Shown here: one piece after another, positions 9,028 to 19,200 of the stretch
Layout of the letters: each line of letters begins with the position of its first letter
Numbering within the stretch: position 1 is the stretch's first letter
From: Prolixibacteraceae bacterium
GTDB taxonomy: Bacteria > Bacteroidota > Bacteroidia > Bacteroidales > Prolixibacteraceae
Assembly (NCBI GenBank): GCA_019163175.1
Contig: JAFLKN010000046.1
Span: 1 to 64,000, forward strand
Length of the DNA: 64,000 nt
Reading direction: 5' to 3'
Notes under the pieces: model-generated
What the model was told of the DNA's origin: nothing
Database searches by the model: none
The model's input: the letters and a program-made list of their open reading frames with translations, nothing else
Program-made: the position numbers and the translations under genes

Positions 9028-11453
9028 TGAATACGACAATGAAGAATTCAATTTACATACTTTTATTGGTATTGGTTTCATGTTCCTCGGCTAAGGTCAA
9101 GGAAAATAAGCTAAAATTGTGGTATAAAACTCCGGCTAATGCTTCTGTTCCTGACGATAAAAATGGCTGGAAGGATGATCCGGAATGGTTGAAGTCGTTG
9201 CCGTTGGGAAACGGTTCGCTGGGTGTAATGGTTTTTGGTGATGTGAACCGGGAACGGATTCAGTTGAACGAAGAAACCATGTGGTCGGGCAGTCCAGACG
9301 ACAATGACAATCCAGATGCTCCAAAATTTCAGGATAAAATCAGGCAATTGTTGTTTGAAGGAAAGTACAAAGAAGCCACGGAACTGACCAATAAAACCCA
9401 GATTTGTAAAGGCGTGGGCTCTGGCTATGGAAATGGCGCAAAAGTACCGTTTGGCTGTTTTCAGACATTGGGCGATTTATGGATTGATTGGGATAAAAAA
9501 TCTGACTATCAGGATTATTACCGCGAACTGGATTTAAACGATGCTGTTGCACGTGTTCGTTACACGCAAGACGGAGTGAATTATACCCGCGAAATCTTTA
9601 CCAGCTACCCTGATCAGGTAATGGTGGCAAAATTTACTGCCGATAAACCGGGGAAAATTTCTTTTTCATGCGCAATGACCCGTCCTGAAAGGTTTCGAAC
9701 TTTTTCGGAGGACAATCAACTGATTATGGCTGGAGCCCTTTCGGATGGAAAAGGTGGTGATGGCCTCGAATATATGGCTCGTTTGAAAGCCATCAATAAA
9801 AATGGAACCGTAGAATATTCCGATTCTGTAGTGTCGGTAAAAAATGCCGACGAAGTGATCCTTCTGTTATCGGCTTCAACCGATTATAAGTTGAAATATC
9901 CTGAATACAAAGGGCGTGACTATAAAAACATCACCCTGAAAAATATAGAAAAGGCTAGTGGAAAAGATTACAAAGAGCTGCTCAAGACTCATGTTGCCGA
10001 TTATAGCCAATACTTTAACCGGGTAACTATAAACCTCAACAACAACACGAAAGATACAATCCCAACCGATCAACGTGTCCAGCTTTTTAAGGAAACAAAG
10101 AACGATGCCCATTTGTATGAACTGGTTTTTCAGTATGGCCGTTACCTGCTGATTTCCTCTTCTCGCCCCGGGACGATGCCGGCCAACCTTCAGGGAATTT
10201 GGGCCAACAAAATTCAAACTCCTTGGAATGGCGATTACCATACCGATGTAAACATTGAAATGAACTATTGGCCAGCAGAAGTAACCAACCTTTCGGAAAT
10301 GCACCTGCCGATGTTTGACCTGATTGAGTCGCTCGTTGAGCCGGGTCGCAAAACCGCACAGATACAATACCAGTCGAAAGGGTGGGTGGTTCATCCCATC
10401 ACCAATGTTTGGGGCTATACCTCTCCGGGCGAAAGCGCCAGTTGGGGAATGCACACCGGCGCTGCTGCGTGGATTTGCCAGCACATTGGCGAACATTACC
10501 GATTTACAGGCGATAAAGAATTTCTGAAGAAAATGTACCCCGTACTGAAAGGTGCAGTCGAATTTTACATGGACTGGTTGGTTACCGACCCGATAACCAG
10601 TAAGCTTGTTTCAGGACCTGCCGTTTCTCCGGAAAATACATTCATTGCTCCGGATGGCAGTAAAAGCCAAATCAGCATGGGGCCAACACACGATCAGGAA
10701 GTAATCTGGCAACTGTTTGATGATTTTGCAATGGCATCTAAAGAACTTGCCGTGAACGATGATTTCACTGCCAGTGTGGAGATAGCCAAAAATCATCTGG
10801 CCGGTCCGCAAATAGGATCCGATGGCCGCTTGATGGAATGGGCGCAGGAATTTCCTGAAGTGGAGCCGGGACACCGTCATATTTCTCATTTATTTGCCGT
10901 TCATCCTGGATCGCAGATCAACCGTTTTCAAACTCCTGAATTGGCAGAAGCAGCGAGCAAGTCATTGGATTACCGCATCGCGAACGGGGGTGGACATACC
11001 GGATGGAGCGCATCATGGTTGGTGAGCCAGTACGCCAGGTTACTTTCTGCTGAAAAAGCTAAGACAAGCCTTGACGTTGTTCTGGCAAAAAGTACTTCGC
11101 CAAATCTGTTTGGCTTGCACCCACCTTTCCAGATGGATGCCAATTTTGGAACCACCGCTGCTATTGCCGAAATGCTTTTGCAAAGTCATGTGTTGGATTC
11201 AAAAGGACAATTTATCATCGATTTGCTGCCAGCTTTGCCCGCTTCCTGGTCTTCAGGAGAAGTGAAAGGACTGGTTGCCCGAGGAGGTTTTGTGGTTGAC
11301 ATCAAATGGGAAAACAGCCGGTTGGTGACGGTGAAAATTCAACCACGACTTGGTGGAAGTTGCACTGTTAGTTACAAAGGCAAGAGGATTGAACTGATCG
11401 ATCTAAAAGCAGGTGAAAAATGCGAAATCAATGAACAATTAAAAATTCAGTAA
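9027..11453 (+). CDS. GH95 glycoside hydrolase (alpha-L-fucosidase / alpha-L-galactosidase type), lipoprotein
   Basis: An 808-residue protein; the lipobox LVSC near residue 19 suggests periplasmic or surface anchoring. The N-terminal beta-domain carries the GH95 signature (LPLGNGSLGVMVFG, then LNEETMWSG). The (alpha/alpha)6 barrel has DVNIEMNYWPAE at about 407-418, VSPENTF with the proposed acid Glu536, GHRHISHLFAVHPG, and FQMDANFG with Asp704. By eye, Asp704, Glu536 and Asn409 match Asp766, Glu566 and Asn423 of the Bifidobacterium enzyme, while Asn421 is an Asp here (407). GH95 enzymes release alpha-1,2-L-fucose, and some release alpha-L-galactose from pectin or xyloglucan. Which one applies cannot be read from sequence alone. 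Confidence 0.92.
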   Translation: MNTTMKNSIYILLLVLVSCSSAKVKENKLKLWYKTPANASVPDDKNGWKDDPEWLKSLPLGNGSLGVMVFGDVNRERIQLNEETMWSGSPDDNDNPDAPKFQDKIRQLLFEGKYKEATELTNKTQICKGVGSGYGNGAKVPFGCFQTLGDLWIDWDKKSDYQDYYRELDLNDAVARVRYTQDGVNYTREIFTSYPDQVMVAKFTADKPGKISFSCAMTRPERFRTFSEDNQLIMAGALSDGKGGDGLEYMARLKAINKNGTVEYSDSVVSVKNADEVILLLSASTDYKLKYPEYKGRDYKNITLKNIEKASGKDYKELLKTHVADYSQYFNRVTINLNNNTKDTIPTDQRVQLFKETKNDAHLYELVFQYGRYLLISSSRPGTMPANLQGIWANKIQTPWNGDYHTDVNIEMNYWPAEVTNLSEMHLPMFDLIESLVEPGRKTAQIQYQSKGWVVHPITNVWGYTSPGESASWGMHTGAAAWICQHIGEHYRFTGDKEFLKKMYPVLKGAVEFYMDWLVTDPITSKLVSGPAVSPENTFIAPDGSKSQISMGPTHDQEVIWQLFDDFAMASKELAVNDDFTASVEIAKNHLAGPQIGSDGRLMEWAQEFPEVEPGHRHISHLFAVHPGSQINRFQTPELAEAASKSLDYRIANGGGHTGWSASWLVSQYARLLSAEKAKTSLDVVLAKSTSPNLFGLHPPFQMDANFGTTAAIAEMLLQSHVLDSKGQFIIDLLPALPASWSSGEVKGLVARGGFVVDIKWENSRLVTVKIQPRLGGSCTVSYKGKRIELIDLKAGEKCEINEQLKIQ

Positions 11454-11463
11454 ATCAGAAGAT

Positions 11464-13425
11464 ATGAAACGAAATTCCATTTTTAGCGCCATTCTGGGAC
11501 TTTTCTTAATTGGTGCATCGCAAGCTTTTTCGCAGGAAACGACAATTACCGTAAATGCCAAAACACCCGGTGCAGCAATTCAGCCAACCATGTATGGCAT
11601 CTTTTTCGAAGACATAAATTTTGGTGCCGACGGTGGTTTGTATGCCGAATTGATTAAAAACCGTTCCTTCGAATTCGATAACCACTTGTTGGGTTGGAGC
11701 GCTTTTGGAAATGTACAGATCTTGAGTGAAAAGCCTTGTTTTGAGCGTAATCCGAATTTTGCGCGGCTTTCGTTTCAGGATGAACTGACCAGCACCGGAT
11801 TGGACAACGAAGGTTTTAAAGGCGTCGGACTGAAGGCAAAAGAAACCTACAAGCTCTCGTTTTACAGCCGAAACCTGGGTTCCGATACACTGAAAGTTCA
11901 GGTCAACCTGATAAGCTGGTCGAACGACATAATTGCCTCGAAAATCATGAAAATTCAGGGCAATGAGTGGAAAAAATATGAAACTGAACTTTTACCTTCC
12001 ATCACCGATGCCCACGCCAAAATTCGCATTTTGTTGTTGAACAAAGGGGCTGCTGATTTCGACCATATTTCGATGTTTCCGGCAAAGACTTATAATAACC
12101 GCACGAATGGTTTGCGCGAAGATTTGGCCACAGCTCTCGAAGATTTGCATCCCGGCCTTTTCCGTTTCCCCGGAGGCTGTATTGTTGAAGGCACCACCCT
12201 CGATACCCGCTACCAGTGGAAAGAAACTATTGGCCCGGTTGAAAACCGCCCAACCAACATCAACCGATGGAACTATATTTTTCCACACAAACGTTTTCCT
12301 GATTATTATCAGTCGTACGGATTAGGTTTTTACGAATATTTTCTATTGAGCGAAGATATTGGCGCCGAACCGCTTCCCGTCATCAATTGCGGATTGATTT
12401 GCCAGTATGTAAGCAAACACGAACACGAGCATTGTTCTGTCTCCGATTTGCAACCCTATATTCAGGATGCACTCGATTTAATTGAATTTGCCAACGGTCC
12501 GGTGACTTCGAAATGGGGTAAAGTACGCAGCGAAATGGGGCATCCGGCTCCCTTCAACCTTAAATTTATGGCAGTCGGAAACGAACAGTGGGGAACACCT
12601 TATTCATCCCGTTTGGAACCATTCCTGAAAGCCATTAGGGAAAAGTATCCTGAAATACAGATTGTCGGAAGTTCAGGTCCGTATCCTCATGGAGAAGATT
12701 TTGAATTTGGATGGAAGGAAATGCGCCGCTTAAAAGCCGATTTGGTTGACGAGCATTTTTACCGCGATCCGAAATGGTTCCTGAACAATGCGGCCCGTTA
12801 CGACAAATACGACCGGACCGGTCCCAAGGTGTTTGCCGGAGAATATGCCTGCCACACCAACGGTCAGCGAAATAATTTTGAAGCAGCGCTTTGCGAAGCT
12901 GCATTTATGACCGGCATGGAGCGAAATGCCGATGTGGTGCACATGACAGCCTACGCACCCTTGTTCGCCCATGTGGATACCTGGCAATGGCGACCCGACC
13001 TGATTTGGTTCGATAACCTGAAAGTGGTTAAAACGCCCAGTTACTTTGTGCAGCAACTGTACAGCAAAAATGTGGGGACAAATGTGCTGGCAACAACTTT
13101 AAATGGTCAGGCAATTTCAGGACAAGATAGTTTGTACGCTTCGTCGGTAATCGACAAAAACAAAGGTGAAATTATCCTGAAAATAGCGAACGTTTCGACG
13201 CGAAATGTAAGCTTGAATTACCAACTTGATGGGTTAAAAACCGGAGAATATTCATCATCTCACACTGTATTTCATCAGGATAAAATAACCGATGAGAATA
13301 CCTTCGAAAATCCGAATCTGGTAGTTCCTGTAAGCGAAAGCAAAAAAATCAGCCTGCCAAAGTTCAGTGTTGAATTAAAGCCTAAATCATTCAACCTGAT
13401 CGTTGTTCAATTGGTCAACAAGTAG
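11464..13425 (+). CDS. GH51 alpha-L-arabinofuranosidase, secreted
   Basis: A 653-residue protein with a signal peptide (FSAILGLFLIGASQAFSQ). The start of the mature protein (IQPTMYGIFFEDINFGADGG) is the hallmark of GH51 alpha-L-arabinofuranosidases. A CBM4/9-like beta-sandwich is inserted at about 75-205 (LSFYSRNLGSDTLKV). The TIM barrel has acid/base Glu374 in VGNEQWG and nucleophile Glu460 in AGEYACH, and a beta-sandwich C-domain follows. It removes terminal alpha-L-Araf from arabinan, arabinoxylan or arabinogalactan side chains. It is 10 bases downstream of the GH95 gene and co-transcribed with it. Confidence 0.94.
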   Translation: MKRNSIFSAILGLFLIGASQAFSQETTITVNAKTPGAAIQPTMYGIFFEDINFGADGGLYAELIKNRSFEFDNHLLGWSAFGNVQILSEKPCFERNPNFARLSFQDELTSTGLDNEGFKGVGLKAKETYKLSFYSRNLGSDTLKVQVNLISWSNDIIASKIMKIQGNEWKKYETELLPSITDAHAKIRILLLNKGAADFDHISMFPAKTYNNRTNGLREDLATALEDLHPGLFRFPGGCIVEGTTLDTRYQWKETIGPVENRPTNINRWNYIFPHKRFPDYYQSYGLGFYEYFLLSEDIGAEPLPVINCGLICQYVSKHEHEHCSVSDLQPYIQDALDLIEFANGPVTSKWGKVRSEMGHPAPFNLKFMAVGNEQWGTPYSSRLEPFLKAIREKYPEIQIVGSSGPYPHGEDFEFGWKEMRRLKADLVDEHFYRDPKWFLNNAARYDKYDRTGPKVFAGEYACHTNGQRNNFEAALCEAAFMTGMERNADVVHMTAYAPLFAHVDTWQWRPDLIWFDNLKVVKTPSYFVQQLYSKNVGTNVLATTLNGQAISGQDSLYASSVIDKNKGEIILKIANVSTRNVSLNYQLDGLKTGEYSSSHTVFHQDKITDENTFENPNLVVPVSESKKISLPKFSVELKPKSFNLIVVQLVNK

Positions 13426-13441
13426 CATGCAAAGCGTAAAT

Positions 13442-16276
13442 ATGAAATATCTAACCACCCGTGCATTCCATGTTTTCTTTCTTGTCTCTGTTTCTCTGGT
13501 TTATCCGTTGTCGGTTCAGTCGGCTAATTCGTGGATAAAACTAAATGATACCAGCAATGCGATTTATTATTCCAAAGGCTGGAATATCAATACACAGGCA
13601 GATTATTCGGATGGAACCTGTTATCAAAGCGGTGATGCAAATGCAACAGCCACATTCTTTTTTAACGGAACCAAAGGCCGGTTTTATGGTGTAAAAAGCA
13701 GCAATGGCGGGTTGGCAGAGATATATGTCGATAACGTTTACCAAAACACTGTTGACACTTACAGCTCCATATTTCAGTCAAATGCACAATTATTCGAAAC
13801 GCCTGAATTGACCAATGGTTCCCATTCAATTAAAATCGTGGTAAAAGGCACGAAAAACAAGTTAAGTTCCGGCGTTCAGGTTGTTGTTGATGGTTTCGGG
13901 TTTTTCGGTAACGACATCGTGTTTTCCGGAGGGAAAAATACGTACATCAAATCTGCAGCAACGAGGTGGCAGGATGCGTTGGTTAGTGCGAACGGACTTT
14001 TGGGGGCCATGGATTTTTGCGATCCCCTAAATGACAAGATTGTTCTCAACCACAACAAATTTGCTTATCCTGATGCAGGGCCTCAACTTGTTCCTGATCT
14101 GTCGAATGTAATTGAACAGTGCAAAGACGATAACCTTTCCGGAAATTATCTGGTTGCAGCCAACCGTTCGTACAACGAGGCAGTGGCAAAAGGTTGCAAA
14201 GGGTACAATACGCAAGGATTTCATCCGGGTTGTTACCTGAAAATATCGCTGACTTCTTCAGGAACAATTTCGAATTATAAAGCCACTTTGAATTACGAAA
14301 CAGGTGAGATTACGACCAAATGGACCGACAATAATGGCAACTGGGAGCGGAAAACCTTTGTGTCAAGGGCCGACAATGTGATTGTAACCTATTTGACCAA
14401 ACCATCGGGAGGTTCGCCGATCAATTGTCAAATGAACCTCGATCCGAATTTACCCAAGTTGCCTGCCTCAATGACTTTCGATAATTTGGTTACCAACGAT
14501 TTTCTGAACTTACGTGGAAAATACAATGTTCCCGGGCAAAATGCAGGTTACGAAGGCGTTACCAAAGTGATCACCAGCGGCGGAACCAAAAGTGTAAGCA
14601 AAACGATTCTGAATATAGCTGATGCCAATTCAGTATTATTACTGTCACGACTGGAAAGGTATAAAGATGATTTTACCCAATGGGACAAAAAAGACCTTCA
14701 GGCACAACTTGGATACATCGCAACCGATTACGATGAACTGCTGGCAAGGCATTGTGCGGTTTATACGCCCATGTTTAACCGGGTAAGCATCAACCTGAAC
14801 GGAAGTATTGCTGACCGGGCGCTTTCTTCTGAAGACCTCATGGCTGCTGAAGAGGGCAATGGCGCCAAAATAAACGAAGCCCTGCTCGAACGAATGTTTT
14901 ACTCCGGATTGTACATCTACATTTCGAATAGCGGATATGGCTCGCCACGATTAAGCACCTTGAATTTAGGGGCATGGGGGGCAGCCTGGTCCGGCGACTG
15001 GACCACCGATGCCAATACCAACCTTCAGGTTAGCGCCGGAAATATTTTGAACCAGCCTGAATCGATGGAGGCTTATTTCAGCTTTTTTGAACGGCAATTC
15101 GACGACTGGAAGGTGAATGCCCGAAACTTACTGGGTTGCCGGGGAATTATGGCGCCCGTGCGAACCGACGGTGAAGACGGACAGCATACGCATTTTTTTA
15201 CTGGTTGGCCTATTAATTTCTGGACATCGGGCGCCGATTGGTTGCTGCTGCCGTTCTGCGAATATTACGAGGTAACTGGCGATGAAATCTTTCTCCGGAA
15301 CAGGCTATATTCCTGGTTAAAAGAACTGGGATTTTTCTACGAGGATTTCCTAAACCGGACAGATAAAAACGGCAGGAAGGTTTTTGCTTTGTCGTGGTCG
15401 CCCGAAAATACGCCTGCAAATTCGAACACGCAATCATCGGTTAACGCAACAATGGATATTGCGGCGGCAAAACACGCGCTTTCCAAACTGATCGAATATT
15501 CAGGCAAACTTGGGTTAAGTCAGGATAAAATTCCGGCATGGACTGCTCTTTTGAATGCTTTACCGCCTTACTTAGTTGCAACTGATGGTGCTTTGAAAGA
15601 ATGGTCATGGCCAAGCCTGCAGAATAACTACAATCACCGCCATATCAGCCAGCTTTATCCGGTTTTTGCAACACAGGAAATCAATAAGTTTGATGCTTCA
15701 AATCTTTTCGAGGCATCGAAAAAGGCTATTGATTTAAGTGGTTTGGAAGATGGTTCTGCATTCGGTTATTGTTACCGGGCATTATCGGAAGCTAAGCTTT
15801 ACCGGGGCGACAAAGCTTACGGGTATTTAAGTTCGCTAATGAAAAACCACTTTATTTATCACAAAAGCCTGATGACAAGCCACTACAATACCAATGTTAA
15901 CGACATTTATTGCAGCGATATGGCTTGTTCGGTGCCAACGATGGTAACCGAAATGCTGGTGAATACAAAACCCGGGATGCTGGAGTTACTTCCGGCGCTT
16001 CCCGCTGCTTTGGCAAAAGGATCGATTTCCGGAGTAAAAGGCCGAAACAGGGTAACAATAACAAAGTTAGACTGGGATCTGAAGAACCATCAGATTAAAG
16101 CTTCGGTTATTTCTGATGTTGATCAAAACCTGACGGTGCATATTCCGCGAGGTATCTCATCAATTAAATCATCGGCAGCGCTTTCACAATCAAAATTGGG
16201 TGAGAATGCGCGGGTGATTAAACTTCAGGCAGGAGTAAGCACGACAATTTCGGTGGAGATTTTAGAAGTTTTATAG
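13442..16276 (+). CDS. Divergent GH95-like protein with an N-terminal carbohydrate-binding-type module
   Basis: A 944-residue secreted protein; the ATG at 13442 is preferred to an upstream start that would overlap the GH51 gene. The signal peptide (HVFFLVSVSLVYPLSVQS) is followed by a beta-sandwich of about 130 residues (ATFFFNGTKGRFYG, AEIYVDNVYQ, SHSIKIVVKGTKN) typical of unassigned binding modules in glycosidases. The rest follows GH95 order: a degenerate N-domain (ANGLLGAMDF, VLNHNKFAYPD), TTDANTN with Asp523 and Asn525, SPENTP with Glu655, NYNHRHISQLYPVF, and Asp826 in CSDMACS. The strongly conserved MNYW and ANFG segments are gone. The putative acid and base are kept, so it may be an active enzyme of altered specificity. 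It is convergent with the next gene, with a 10-base gap. Confidence 0.75.
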   Translation: MKYLTTRAFHVFFLVSVSLVYPLSVQSANSWIKLNDTSNAIYYSKGWNINTQADYSDGTCYQSGDANATATFFFNGTKGRFYGVKSSNGGLAEIYVDNVYQNTVDTYSSIFQSNAQLFETPELTNGSHSIKIVVKGTKNKLSSGVQVVVDGFGFFGNDIVFSGGKNTYIKSAATRWQDALVSANGLLGAMDFCDPLNDKIVLNHNKFAYPDAGPQLVPDLSNVIEQCKDDNLSGNYLVAANRSYNEAVAKGCKGYNTQGFHPGCYLKISLTSSGTISNYKATLNYETGEITTKWTDNNGNWERKTFVSRADNVIVTYLTKPSGGSPINCQMNLDPNLPKLPASMTFDNLVTNDFLNLRGKYNVPGQNAGYEGVTKVITSGGTKSVSKTILNIADANSVLLLSRLERYKDDFTQWDKKDLQAQLGYIATDYDELLARHCAVYTPMFNRVSINLNGSIADRALSSEDLMAAEEGNGAKINEALLERMFYSGLYIYISNSGYGSPRLSTLNLGAWGAAWSGDWTTDANTNLQVSAGNILNQPESMEAYFSFFERQFDDWKVNARNLLGCRGIMAPVRTDGEDGQHTHFFTGWPINFWTSGADWLLLPFCEYYEVTGDEIFLRNRLYSWLKELGFFYEDFLNRTDKNGRKVFALSWSPENTPANSNTQSSVNATMDIAAAKHALSKLIEYSGKLGLSQDKIPAWTALLNALPPYLVATDGALKEWSWPSLQNNYNHRHISQLYPVFATQEINKFDASNLFEASKKAIDLSGLEDGSAFGYCYRALSEAKLYRGDKAYGYLSSLMKNHFIYHKSLMTSHYNTNVNDIYCSDMACSVPTMVTEMLVNTKPGMLELLPALPAALAKGSISGVKGRNRVTITKLDWDLKNHQIKASVISDVDQNLTVHIPRGISSIKSSAALSQSKLGENARVIKLQAGVSTTISVEILEVL

Positions 16277-16286
16277 ACTTTTTAGC

Positions 16287-19200
16287 TTATGCCTTATATT
16301 TCTTCATGGTAAACGAGAATCGGCTTCCTTTTCCTTTTTCGCTATCTACCCATATTTTGCCGTTGTGCTTGTCGATAAATTCTTTGCAAAGGATTAAGCC
16401 AAGTCCGGTTCCGGGTTCATGGGCTGTACCTTGCGATTTAATATTTTCACCTATTTTGAAAAGTTTTTCCAGTGTAGGTTTTTCCATCCCAATTCCAGTG
16501 TCTGCGATATGGACAACCACTAATGTTTCCAATTCTTCAACTTCAACGGTGATTTTATCATCTTTTCTCGAGAATTTTATGGCATTGGTAATCAGGTTAC
16601 GAAGGACAGTATTTAGCATGTTCTGGTCGGCAAAAATAAAAATATCATTTTCGGGAGTTGAGCTTAGAATAATGCCCTTTTTATCAGCAAAATTCTTTAA
16701 AAAATTGACGTTGCTATCTATTTCTGTTCTGATATTTAATTGTTCAGGATTAAACGAGATTTCATTAGTTTGAGCCCGGCTCCAGTTCAGCAGATTGGTG
16801 GTTAAACTGTATAATTCGTTACTCGATTTCTGAAGAGATTTGGCATATTCGCGACTTTTTTCAAAGTCTTTTTGCTCGATTTCTTCAATTAATAGTTCCG
16901 AAAAACCTACCAGTGAGTTAAACGGATTCCGAAGGTCGTGCGAAATGATTTTAAAGAATTGGTCTTTGGTGGCATTGGCAACTTCAAGTTCATTTTTTTG
17001 AATTTGTATTTCTTCCTTTTGTTGCACCACTTCAGCTGTTCGTTCATTTACCACTTCTTCCAAATGTTCTTTTTGGGCAACCAAACGACGGGTGTATAAT
17101 TTAATCGTGAAATAAATGAAGGCTATAAAAAGTATGAAATACAATAGAAAGGCCCACCATGTATGATGCCATGGTGGTAAAATACGAAAAGAATACTTCG
17201 CGGTTTTTCCTGTTACCTTATACTGATTTTTCGATTTTACTTCAAAAGTATAGTTGCCTTCACTAAGGTTGGTATATTCTTTTTTAACATCGCTTACCCA
17301 TGCCGACCATGTTGTATCTGACCCAAGAAGTCGATAACTATACAGATTTCTCTCCACATCTTCGTAAAACGCAGCAGTATAGTGAAAAACTAAATTGTTT
17401 TGTCTGTATGAAAATTCAGCACCTTTAATGTGCTCAAAATCATTTTCGTTAATGATAGCACCTCCAAACACCAGACTATCTTTTACGAAAACCTTGCGAA
17501 TAAGAGTATGGAAAGGAATATTGTAATCAACTTTTTGTGAAGGGTTGTATTGCAATAAGCCTTTGGTTGTGCCTATAAACATTACACTATCCGAAGCGAG
17601 ATGAAAATTATGATCCGCGCTATTCAAATAATTATTAAACTTATAAAAGGCTTGTTTATAAAGTTGATACTCGCCTTTGTTATGTTTTAATACTCCCTTT
17701 TCGTAAATTCCATTGCCTGTAACTTCCTGAAACCAGATATCCCCGTTTTTTTGTTCCTGAAACGGATAGACGGTGCCAGTGATCATTTTGAATGCCGGAT
17801 GTTGTTCAAAATTATCGGTAGCCGGCAAGTAGCGATATATCCCTTTTGTAGTAACAAATATTAATTCTCCCGAATGAAGCAAGCAGGGAACTGCATAATC
17901 AGGTGGCAAGCCATGTTCGGTTGAGTAATTCATTACAGAAATAGCGCTATCCAGAGACTCGTTTAATTTCAACTTATATAATCCTGGATTGGTATGTACC
18001 CAAATAGACTCATCTTTATCGTGAACAACAGTATAGGCAAACTTCGAAAATCCTTTGATCGTATTTTTTAGGTTCCATGTTTTTTGCTTATATTCTAACA
18101 AACATAGGCCATCGCCTGCGTCTAAGCCTGCCAATAAGTAATTTTGTTTGTTGTAAAAAGGAGTCAAACTAATGAATGCGTGATTTTTTATTAATTGGAT
18201 AGCTTGATTATCTTTTATTTCAAATAATCCATTCAAATCTGCCAGCAAAAGAGTTCCATTTGCATTATACAATTGCCAGTTTTGGCCTTCAGTTCCAGGT
18301 ATAATCTCGAAGTTGCCATCAGGATTTTGTACACACAGGTGCTGTGATGTACCCACATATAAACGATTGTTGAAAAAATAGATACACATCGGAAACCCTT
18401 TCAACCCGTTTTTTTCTGTGAAAAGTTGAAAAGGCAAGTTGGATTGGACCAAACTAATCCCATTATTTAAGGCAGCCCAAAGTTGTTGATTGTTATCGTA
18501 AAACAGTTTTCGAATTGAATTATCCTGTAACCCGGAGTTTGCATTGTAAATAGATTGAATGCGCCCGGCGCTATTAAAAGCAATTATTCCTCCGGTTAGT
18601 GTACCTAAGGCAAAATTCCCGCTACCCAACATATTACCACAATACGCCAAATTTTGAACAACAAATTTATCCACTGCTTCAAAACCGGCAGGTTTAGATA
18701 TAGGATTGTCTTTTTGTGGCGAATAAATAAAAATACCCTGTGTTCGTGTCGCAATTAGTATTTCGTTGTCACCAAAAGGCAGCATTGCATAAATTTTTTC
18801 ATCGGCAAAACGTTCGCCTCCTTTAATTAATTGCAAGCTGTCATTTTTGAGTATCATCAACCCTTTTCCAACTTCACGCACATAAAAGGAATCGTTTACC
18901 AAAAACGAAAGATGGAAACTTTTATCCGGATAAATTACCTCGAATTTCTCATTTTGATAGATAAATATTTTCTCAAAAGTTTGAAAATAAACCTGGTTTT
19001 TGGAAACGAAAATATTCCATACATCATTAAATTCGCGATGTTGTTGTGGTATTTTTTCTTTCAATGACCGGAATTGATAGGTTCCCAGACTATCGGGATG
19101 TAAATATCCAAAATCGCCATTGCTGCCTACAAACACGCATCCGGCACTGTCAATAGCCAGTGATCGTACAGTATTGGGCATTGTTATGAATCGCCATTCA

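Noticed and set aside
9876-10496. A 206-residue open frame on the minus strand inside the GH95 gene
   Set aside because: It lies entirely antisense to a well-conserved GH95 core, its product has no domain or signal, and composition follows from the coding strand.
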